Made by a program: the position numbers and the translations under genes
Shown here: piece by piece, positions 1-4,979 of the stretch
Layout of the letters: each line of letters opens with the position of its first letter
How positions within the stretch are numbered: the first letter of the stretch is position 1
The notes under the pieces: generated by a model
What the model was told of the DNA's origin: nothing
Seen by the model: only the letters and a program-made list of their open reading frames with translations
Database searches by the model: none
NCBI GenBank assembly: GCA_002469765.1
Contig: DKNS01000153.1
Location: 566-6,551 of the forward strand
DNA length: 5,986 nucleotides
From: Flavobacteriales bacterium UBA7382
GTDB lineage: Bacteria > Bacteroidota > Bacteroidia > Flavobacteriales_D > Sanyastnellaceae
Direction: 5' to 3'

Positions 1-869
1 GTGTTGATGTCTCCGATGGCGTAGATGCCCGGCACGTTGGTGCTGTAATCGAAGGTGTCCACCTCGATGGCGTTCTTGCTGATGTTCAGGTTCCAGTCGG
101 CGATGGGGCCCAGCTTGGGGCTCAGGCCAAACAACGGCACCCAGTGGTCCGTCTCGAGGGTCATCTCGCCCTCGGTCTTGTGCTTGACGGTCAGGGTCTC
201 GAGCTTGCCGTCGCCCTCCGTGCCGACGACTTCAGCGTTGGTCAGGAGACGAACCTTCCCTTGCTCGGCGAGGTCCATGACTTTTTGGACGCTGTCGAGG
301 TGGCCACGGAAGCCGTCGCGGCGGTGCACCAACGTGACTTCGCTGGCGACGCCGTCGGCCAAGAAGATGGTCCAGTCGAGCGCGCTGTCGCCTCCACCGC
401 TGATGACCACGCGCTTGCCACGGTAGAACTCGGGGTCTTTGATGATGTACTCCACCCCCTTGTCCTCGAAGTCGGCGAGGTTGGCGATGGGCGGCTTGCG
501 GGGCTCAAAACACCCCAAACCGCCGGCGATGGCGATGATGGGTGCACGGTGCACCGTGCCACGGTTGGTTGTCAAGATGAACTGGTCTTCCTCGTCCTTG
601 ACAATGGTCTCTGCACGCTCTCCCAGGGTGAAGCCAGGCTTGAAGGGCTCCGCCTGCTCCATCAATTGGTCGACCAAGTCGCCTGCCAAAATGCTGGGGT
701 AGGCGGGGATGTCGTAGATGGGCTTTTTGGGGTAGATCTCTGAACATTGCCCACCAGGTTGTGGCAAGGCGTCGATGAGGTGGCAACGCAGCTTGAGCAA
801 GCCCGCTTCGAAGACCGTGAACAAGCCGCATGGGCCTGCACCAATGATAAGAATGTCCGTTTGAATCAT
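1..869 (-). CDS. Ferredoxin/flavodoxin--NADP+ reductase, thioredoxin-reductase-like (partial, C-terminus outside window)
   Basis: Cytosolic FAD enzyme expected to pass electrons between NADPH and ferredoxin or flavodoxin. The 289 residues visible include an N-terminal FAD-binding GAGPCG (residues 10-15), a 'PQPGGQ' segment (36-41), an NADP-binding GGGDSA (158-163) followed by HRR (182-184, basic residues suited to the NADPH 2'-phosphate), and a second FAD motif 'YAIGD' near residues 283-287. The redox-active CxxC of true thioredoxin reductases, expected near residue 135, is absent. In that area 'GCFEPRKPP' (119-127) matches type-2 FNRs of the YumC kind. The family is usually about 330-350 residues, so some 40-60 are missing past the left edge. 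The ATG at 869-867 is chosen because the FAD motif follows at the normal distance and a -7 box lies just upstream. It follows the NifU-domain gene after 91 bases on the same strand, which suggests reductant supply for Fe-S chemistry (inference). No ferredoxin gene is in view. Confidence 0.9.
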   Translation of the reverse strand, partial: MIQTDILIIGAGPCGLFTVFEAGLLKLRCHLIDALPQPGGQCSEIYPKKPIYDIPAYPSILAGDLVDQLMEQAEPFKPGFTLGERAETIVKDEEDQFILTTNRGTVHRAPIIAIAGGLGCFEPRKPPIANLADFEDKGVEYIIKDPEFYRGKRVVISGGGDSALDWTIFLADGVASEVTLVHRRDGFRGHLDSVQKVMDLAEQGKVRLLTNAEVVGTEGDGKLETLTVKHKTEGEMTLETDHWVPLFGLSPKLGPIADWNLNISKNAIEVDTFDYSTNVPGIYAIGDIN

Positions 870-877
870 GTCGAGGG

Positions 878-885
878 CAAAAGTA
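878..885 (-). promoter_or_regulatory. Bacteroidota-type -7 box (TACTTTTG) before the FNR gene
   Basis: Read on the minus strand, TACTTTTG matches the Bacteroidota sigma -7 consensus TAnnTTTG exactly. Its last G lies 8 bases before the FNR ATG, so the transcript would have almost no leader. I found no TTG at the usual ~19-base spacing upstream, so the -33 half is missing or degenerate. The box lies in the only sizeable gap of the minus-strand group (870-960), which fits a separate start for FNR alongside read-through from the Fe-S genes. Confidence 0.5.
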
Positions 886-960
886 CTCTCCCAACAACGC
901 AGGACGTGGGGTGTTCACTCAAGGTTTTGAACCCTGCAACGCACTTTTTGGGAACAGGAT

Positions 961-1206
961 TCAGAGGAGGTTGATGGCCTCGATCGCCGTCAACTCAGGC
1001 ACGGCTTTTTTCAGCGCCGATTCGACACCCCCCTTGAGGGTCATGTTGATCATGGAGCAATCCGCACAAGCCCCCATCAATTCTATGCGCGCAACGAAGT
1101 TGTCGGTGATTTCCACCAAACGGATGTCTCCCCCGTCCGCTTCGAGGTAGGGCCGGAGTTCTTGGAGCGTGATTTCCACGCGTTCTTGCACGCTGGGGAT
1201 TGCCAT
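961..1206 (-). CDS. NifU C-terminal-domain Fe-S scaffold protein
   Basis: An 81-residue protein made up almost wholly of one NifU C-terminal (Nfu-type) domain. Such proteins hold a [4Fe-4S] cluster, usually between two subunits, and hand it to apo-proteins. Visible hallmarks are 'LRPYLEADGGDI' (residues 17-28), 'VEI' followed by a beta-strand segment, and the cluster-binding C47-x-x-C50 in 'GACADCSMINMTLK', then a C-terminal helix. There is no N-terminal IscU-like or A-type domain, so it is a minimal Nfu rather than full NifU. The ATG lies one base after the Mrp stop, so the two are surely co-transcribed and probably translationally linked. Known Mrp/Nfu roles in Fe-S delivery make a working partnership plausible (inference). 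The symbol is left blank because 'nifU' would wrongly imply the nitrogen-fixation protein. Confidence 0.93.
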   Translation of the reverse strand: MAIPSVQERVEITLQELRPYLEADGGDIRLVEITDNFVARIELMGACADCSMINMTLKGGVESALKKAVPELTAIEAINLL

Positions 1207-1207
1207 G

Positions 1208-2284
1208 TCAAACGTCTTTGCCGAGTTGCTTCAGCAAGTTAGCGACGACAGACCGAAACGCCGCGGCCGCTTCGCCATTCGTTTGAAGGACGGCAGGGCG
1301 GCCTGCGTCCCCGGCCTCGCGAATGGTTTGGAGCAACGGCAATTCGCCCAGGAACGGCGCCTCAAGGCTGTCGGCCAATCGCTTCACCCCGTCGCGGCCG
1401 AAAATGTGGTACTTCTTCTCCGGCATGTCGGGTGGCACGAAGTAGGCCATGTTCTCCACCATGCCCAGCACCGGGACCTTCAGCTCATCCAAACGGAACA
1501 TGCCCACGCCTTTCCGAGCGTCGGCCAATGCCACGTCCTGTGGTGTGCTCACAATGACGGCCCCGGAGAGTGGAACCTGCTGCACCAAGGAAAGGTGGAT
1601 GTCGCCCGTGCCAGGAGGCAAGTCAACAATCATGAAATCAAGCTTGCCCCAGTCGGCGTCACTGAACAACTGGTTGAGCGCCCTGCTGGCCATGGGACCT
1701 CGCCATACGATGGCCTGGTCCGGATCGGCGAAAAACCCGATGGAAAGAACCTTGACGCCGTACTGCTCGACGGGCTCGATTTTGGTCTTGCCTTCCACTT
1801 CCACCGGCTGGGGCTTTTCGTCCGCCACGTCGAACATGGTCGGCACGCTCGGGCCGTGGATGTCCGCATCGACCAGACCGACTTTGTAGCCGAGTTGGGC
1901 CAACGCGACGGCGAGGTTGGACGACACCGTGCTCTTGCCCACGCCACCTTTGCCTGAAGCGACGGCGATGACGTGCTCCACCCCGGGCAGAACCTTGCGG
2001 GTCTCAAGCGTGCGCTCCTCCTGCTTCAGCGGCACCACCTTCACGTCGCACTCCACGGGCTTTCCGAAGGCGCGCTCCAACGCAAACTCAACCGCCTCCT
2101 GCATGCGCTTGCGTGCGTGCATCGCAGGGTTGCTGGACTTCACCGTCAGCGTCAGGCCTGCGCCGTGTTCACCAGCACTGCCTTCCACCTCGACCAATTC
2201 AAGGGACACCAAGTCCTTGCCCAACTCCGGTTCAACCACCCCGCGCAACGCGTCGAGGACGGCTTTGTTCGTCCAATTGCTCAT
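1208..2284 (-). CDS. mrp: Mrp/NBP35 (ApbC) family P-loop ATPase, Fe-S cluster carrier
   Basis: A 358-residue cytosolic ATPase of the SIMIBI/ParA class that takes part in Fe-S cluster transfer. Residues ~1-85 form a DUF59/MIP18-like N-terminal domain ('VVEPELGKDLVSL', 16-28). The P-loop domain starts near 100 with the deviant Walker A GKGGVGKST (111-119), then 'VDADIHGPSVPTM' (138-150), and switch/Walker B 'VDLPPGTGDIHLSL' (220-233) and 'STPQDVALADARKG' (246-259). Length is typical for DUF59-containing Mrp. After 'GMVENMAYF' (274-282), where ApbC of enterobacteria has a cluster-binding CxxC, this protein reads 'VPPDMPEKKYHIFG' (283-296) with no cysteine. Indeed I see no cysteine beyond C79. 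From memory this is the usual form in Bacteroidota. The start follows the upstream alkyltransferase-like gene by 3 bases, and the NifU-domain gene begins 1 base after the stop, so it sits mid-operon. Confidence 0.95.
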   Translation of the reverse strand: MSNWTNKAVLDALRGVVEPELGKDLVSLELVEVEGSAGEHGAGLTLTVKSSNPAMHARKRMQEAVEFALERAFGKPVECDVKVVPLKQEERTLETRKVLPGVEHVIAVASGKGGVGKSTVSSNLAVALAQLGYKVGLVDADIHGPSVPTMFDVADEKPQPVEVEGKTKIEPVEQYGVKVLSIGFFADPDQAIVWRGPMASRALNQLFSDADWGKLDFMIVDLPPGTGDIHLSLVQQVPLSGAVIVSTPQDVALADARKGVGMFRLDELKVPVLGMVENMAYFVPPDMPEKKYHIFGRDGVKRLADSLEAPFLGELPLLQTIREAGDAGRPAVLQTNGEAAAAFRSVVANLLKQLGKDV

Positions 2285-2287
2285 GGG

Positions 2288-2638
2288 TCAAAGTTCGGGA
2301 AAGGGGTCCCAAAACACAGCCTCAAAGTCCACAACAAACCCGTCTTTCACCACCACCCCCTCCGCTTCGAGCATGACCTCCATGGGCCGATCCGCCGGGA
2401 AGTGAATCGCGCCCGTCAACATGCCTTGGCGGTTGACCACGCGGTGGGCCGGCACGGGAGGCGTCATCCCAAAGCTCTTGTTCAGGATCCAGCCGACACG
2501 CCGACTGGCGCGGGCTGCGCCCAAGCATTTGGCCACTGCCCCGTATGAAGTCACCTGACCGCGCGGGATTGCCCGGACCACGTCGAACACTTCTTCCTGG
2601 AAATCGCGGGTGGGACGGGTGGATTTGGGTTCAGGCAT
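2288..2638 (-). CDS. Alkyltransferase-like (ATL/MGMT-family) DNA-binding protein without the catalytic cysteine
   Basis: A 116-residue protein matching the DNA-binding domain of O6-alkylguanine-DNA alkyltransferases. Visible elements are 'YDVVRAIPRGQVTSYG'-type helix and turn (about 17-33, with nucleotide-flipping Tyr candidate Y32), the arginine-finger region 'ARASRRVG' (42-49, R46 aligning with the finger), and 'VPAHRVVNRQGMLTG' (62-76). The active-site PCHR is PAHR (63-66), so A64 replaces the alkyl-accepting Cys and suicide repair is not possible. ATL proteins are known to bind O6-alkylguanine and flag it for nucleotide excision repair, and that is the likely role. The ATG at 2638 was chosen because it overlaps trmB least (8 bases). 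An in-frame ATG at 2647 would add three residues, and still longer extensions lie wholly within trmB and lack family similarity. The mrp start follows after 3 bases. Confidence 0.88.
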   Translation of the reverse strand: MPEPKSTRPTRDFQEEVFDVVRAIPRGQVTSYGAVAKCLGAARASRRVGWILNKSFGMTPPVPAHRVVNRQGMLTGAIHFPADRPMEVMLEAEGVVVKDGFVVDFEAVFWDPFPEL

Positions 2639-3347
2639 CGGAGGCATCTTCCTTCCAGGCCGGCGGACGGATCTCCATGAAGTGGATGTTCTTCCCTTCC
2701 GACAGCCACCGCTGCTCATAGTAGGTCTTGATCTCCAAGGCCTCGCGCAGGTCGTCGTCGACACCGTCAAGGAATCCGCCGTACACGTCGTCCGAGTCGT
2801 GGAGGAAGAGGTAACCGGCCGCCTCGTAGTCCTCCTTGGACAAGGCATACAACAAGGCGCTGTCGGACTTCACCTTCACCGTCCCTTCCGGGGCCAAAAA
2901 CCGTCGGTACCGCTCGATGAACTTGCCTGAAGTGATGCGCTTGGAGCCCTTCTCGTCCTTGGGCTGGGGGTCACTGAACGTCAACCAAAGGTCCGCCACC
3001 TCCCCAGGCCCAAAGAACTGGTCGATGAACTCGATGCGCGTGCGCAAGAAGGCCACGTTGGACAAGGACTCCTGGTTGGCCGTCTTGGCCCCGCGCCAGA
3101 ATCGGTGGCCCTTGATGTCGACCCCGATGAAATTGCGGTTGGGCCACTTCCGGGCCAAACCCACAGTGTATTCCCCCTTGCCACATCCGAGCTCCAAGGT
3201 GATGGGGTTGGCGTTCTTGAACACGGCCTTGTTCCATTGTCCCTTGTACGGATGGTTGGCGCCTTGCACCGCATCTTGCAGGTCGGGTTCGAAGACGTTG
3301 TCCATCTCCGCATTCTCCTCCCATTTCCAAAGTTTGCCCTTGCCCAT
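2631..3347 (-). CDS. trmB: tRNA (guanine-N7-)-methyltransferase, m7G46
   Basis: This enzyme uses S-adenosylmethionine to methylate N7 of G46 in the variable loop of tRNAs. The 238 residues fit the family. The order is a charged N-terminal segment, SAM motif I 'LELGCGKGEY' (51-60), the acidic loop 'GVDIKG' (75-80), 'FSDPQPK' (124-130; family signature with the catalytic-site Asp126), and the C-terminal tRNA-binding signature 'KTYYEQRWLSEGKNIHF' (207-223). It is the first gene of the minus-strand group. Its ATG lies 41 bases from the divergent glycosyltransferase start, so the two share one short promoter region. Its last 8 bases overlap the start of the alkyltransferase-like gene, which suggests coupled translation. 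No truncation or unusual residue is visible. Confidence 0.96.
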   Translation of the reverse strand: MGKGKLWKWEENAEMDNVFEPDLQDAVQGANHPYKGQWNKAVFKNANPITLELGCGKGEYTVGLARKWPNRNFIGVDIKGHRFWRGAKTANQESLSNVAFLRTRIEFIDQFFGPGEVADLWLTFSDPQPKDEKGSKRITSGKFIERYRRFLAPEGTVKVKSDSALLYALSKEDYEAAGYLFLHDSDDVYGGFLDGVDDDLREALEIKTYYEQRWLSEGKNIHFMEIRPPAWKEDASDA

Positions 3348-3363
3348 GCTCGTTGAATTGAGG

Positions 3364-3371
3364 CGAATTTA
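3364..3371 (-). promoter_or_regulatory. Possible degenerate -7 box (TAAATTCG) for the trmB operon
   Basis: On the minus strand TAAATTCG differs from TAnnTTTG at one position and ends 16 bases before the trmB ATG. A TTC sits 19 bases upstream where a -33 TTG would be expected, so both halves are one base off consensus. It lies in the only non-coding DNA upstream of the four-gene group, and a promoter is needed somewhere here. Sequence support alone is weak. Confidence 0.25.
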
Positions 3372-3388
3372 GGAACTTGACCTCGACC

Positions 3389-4486
3389 ATGAACGCCCCG
3401 GCCTCAGACCGTCCTCAACTGCTGGTGACCTTGCTCGATTGGGGCATGGGACACGCCACGCGAACCTTGCCACTGATCGAGCATGCGGTGGGGTGCGGGT
3501 GGCATGTGCATGTGGCCACCAAAGGCACCGCCTTGGCCTGGCTCAAGGGCCACCTCGACCCTGCGTCGCCCTTGACCTTCCACTACAAGCCGGGACCGGA
3601 AATCAAGTACGCCAAGCGCGGCAACTTCCTGCGCATTGCAGGCCAAATGCCAGCCTTCGTTGCGCACGTCGAACGCGAACGCACCTGGACATCCAACTTC
3701 GTTCAGGCCCACGACATCCACGCCATCTACTCCGACAACTGCTACGGCACGGCGGTTCCAGGCGTGCCGTCCATCTTGATGTCCCACCAACTTCAGGTGC
3801 CAACGCCCAAGATCCTCGAAGGCGTGGCCCGAAGCATGGTGGCCCGCTGGGCGAAGGCGTTCGACCAACTTTGGGTGCCAGACACCGAACCTGGACCGCA
3901 GTCCCTCAGCGGCCACCTCGCAGCCGCGGAAGTCCATCCCCACACGGAGTATGTCGGCGTGCTGAGCCGTTTGGCCAAACACCGCCAAGACAACCCGCCG
4001 CGGACCTGGCACAAAGTCGGCATGGTCAGCGGCCTGGAGCCCCACCGCGGCTTGATGGAAGCGGCCCTGCGCGATTGGATGTCCGACACGAAGAAGCCCT
4101 GCCTCGTCATCGCGGGACAACCCGGTGGCGGCGTGCAAGTGGACGGCCACATCACCACTTGGTGCGACCCCAGCGACGCGGAGTTGGCCTCGGCGCTTCA
4201 AGAAGCCAACACTGTCGTTTGCCGAAGCGGATACAGCTCGCAGCTGGACTTGGCGGCCCTGGGCACCCGCGCCATCCTCATCCCAACCCCTGGCCAACCC
4301 GAGCAAGAAGCGTTGGGGAAGCTGTGGGCATCGCGGTTTGGCTTCACGTGCCTGACCCAAAAACAACTTGAAGCCGAAAACCTGCCCGAGCACGCCACCG
4401 GATCTTTGCCCGACGAACCCGCCAACCTTCGCGCGTTGGCCCTGCTCGAACAATGGCTGAACACCCACCAACCTGCCCACACATGA
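3389..4486 (+). CDS. GT28/MurG-like glycosyltransferase of unknown substrate
   Basis: A 365-residue GT-B-fold protein with no signal peptide or clear membrane helix, so cytosolic or peripheral. The N-terminal half has 'LDWGMGHATR' (16-25), a form of the GxGH acceptor/phosphate loop seen in MurG and related enzymes, and 'SDNCYG' (115-120) with 'SHQLQVPTP' (132-140) where MurG-like proteins contact the acceptor. The C-terminal half has 'CRSGYSSQLDLAALGTRAILIPTPGQPEQE' in the region 278-307, which is the nucleotide-sugar-binding signature of the GT28 C-terminal domain. The donor is probably a UDP-sugar, but donor and acceptor cannot be read from sequence. It is unlikely to be MurG itself because the acceptor loops and surroundings (no division or cell-wall genes) differ. 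The ATG at 3389 is preferred; an in-frame TTG at 3377 would add four residues. The stop overlaps tadA by 4 bases (ATGA), which indicates translational coupling. Confidence 0.82.
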   Translation: MNAPASDRPQLLVTLLDWGMGHATRTLPLIEHAVGCGWHVHVATKGTALAWLKGHLDPASPLTFHYKPGPEIKYAKRGNFLRIAGQMPAFVAHVERERTWTSNFVQAHDIHAIYSDNCYGTAVPGVPSILMSHQLQVPTPKILEGVARSMVARWAKAFDQLWVPDTEPGPQSLSGHLAAAEVHPHTEYVGVLSRLAKHRQDNPPRTWHKVGMVSGLEPHRGLMEAALRDWMSDTKKPCLVIAGQPGGGVQVDGHITTWCDPSDAELASALQEANTVVCRSGYSSQLDLAALGTRAILIPTPGQPEQEALGKLWASRFGFTCLTQKQLEAENLPEHATGSLPDEPANLRALALLEQWLNTHQPAHT

Positions 4487-4944
4487 GCGCTCCTTTCACC
4501 GAAGACGACATCCGATTCATGAAAATGGCGCTGCAAGAGGCCGAGGCCGCCGCCGCCATCGACGAGGTGCCGGTCGGCGCGGTGATCGTGTCCCAAGGCC
4601 AGGTCATCGCACGTGCGCACAACCTGTGTGAACGCCTCAGGGATTTCACCGCCCATGCAGAGATGCAAGCGTTCACGAGCGCCTCGGAGTACCTGGGTGG
4701 CAAATTCCTCGACAAATGCACACTTTACGTGACGCTTGAGCCGTGTCCGATGTGCGCGGGCGCCGCGTTTTGGACCCGCATTGGAAGGGTGGTCTACGGC
4801 GCCAAGGACGAGAAGCGAGGACATTCCAAATTTGACGGGCCACTGACCATACTCCACCCCAAAACCACCTGCCAGGGCGGGCTTCTCGCAGACGAAGCGG
4901 CGGCCTTGCTCACCAACTTCTTTCGGGCCAAGCGGTCCTCTTGA
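4483..4944 (+). CDS. tadA: tRNA-specific adenosine deaminase (nucleoside deaminase family)
   Basis: A zinc hydrolase that converts adenosine 34 of tRNA-Arg(ACG) to inosine, so one tRNA reads several CGN codons. The 153 residues carry the cytidine-deaminase-fold motifs: 'DEVPVGAVIV' (27-36), the zinc/catalytic HAE in 'FTAHAEMQAF' (H58, proton-shuttling E60), 'TLYVTLEPCPMCAGA' (80-94; zinc ligands C88 and C91), and 'VVYGAKDEKRGHSKFDG' (103-119). Length and motif spacing match TadA. Related guanine or other nucleoside deaminases share the fold, but the 'TAHAEMQA' and 'EPCPMCAGA' context favours TadA. The start at 4483 is chosen because family similarity begins right there. An in-frame ATG at 4453 would add ten residues (including an odd 'PTCP') inside the upstream gene. 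The ATGA overlap with the glycosyltransferase implies coupled translation. Confidence 0.92.
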   Translation: MSAPFTEDDIRFMKMALQEAEAAAAIDEVPVGAVIVSQGQVIARAHNLCERLRDFTAHAEMQAFTSASEYLGGKFLDKCTLYVTLEPCPMCAGAAFWTRIGRVVYGAKDEKRGHSKFDGPLTILHPKTTCQGGLLADEAAALLTNFFRAKRSS

Positions 4945-4967
4945 GTCTCACGTCCCGAGTCGGCCCG

Positions 4968-4975
4968 TACCTTTG
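4968..4975 (+). promoter_or_regulatory. Bacteroidota-type -7 box (TACCTTTG) right before mgtE
   Basis: TACCTTTG matches TAnnTTTG exactly and is followed by only CGCC before the mgtE ATG at 4980. With initiation expected about 5-8 bases past the box, the mRNA would start at or beside the start codon and be leaderless or nearly so. The nearest upstream TTG (4941-4943, overlapping the tadA stop) is 24 bases away, longer than the usual ~19, so the -33 element is uncertain. The 35-base gap has room for no riboswitch or other long leader. Confidence 0.6.
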
Positions 4976-4979
4976 CGCC

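Noticed and set aside
144..743. A 199-codon plus-strand open frame opposite the FNR gene
   Set aside because: The opposite strand encodes a reductase with both FAD and NADP motifs in order, so this frame is a by-product.
1..869. Thioredoxin reductase identity for the left-edge flavoprotein
   Set aside because: The CxxC active-site disulfide is missing and the FEPRKPP segment fits ferredoxin--NADP+ reductase type 2 instead.
908..934. Hairpin between the NifU-domain gene and FNR (GGGTTCA / TGAAC-A-CC, 10-base loop, minus strand) as a terminator
   Set aside because: The stem is only 7 pairs with a bulge and no T-run follows, so it does not qualify as an intrinsic terminator.
1169..1957. A 262-codon plus-strand open frame across mrp
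   Set aside because: It is a shadow of mrp, which has clear Walker motifs on the other strand. The antisense product is His/Arg-rich without a domain.
2639..2848. Extended N-terminus of the alkyltransferase-like gene up to an ATG at 2848
   Set aside because: The extra part lies wholly within trmB, is Thr/Arg/Ser-rich with no family similarity, and the ATG at 2638 gives normal ATL length.
3377..3388. TTG at 3377 as the start of the glycosyltransferase
   Set aside because: It adds only four residues of no family value, and an ATG follows at 3389 with no ribosome-binding signal favouring the TTG.
3404..4480. A 358-codon open frame on the minus strand, antisense to the glycosyltransferase
   Set aside because: It mirrors a gene with strong family motifs. 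Its translation is low-complexity, rich in Gly/Val/Ala/Arg with no recognisable domain. Long antisense frames are common in GC-rich genes.
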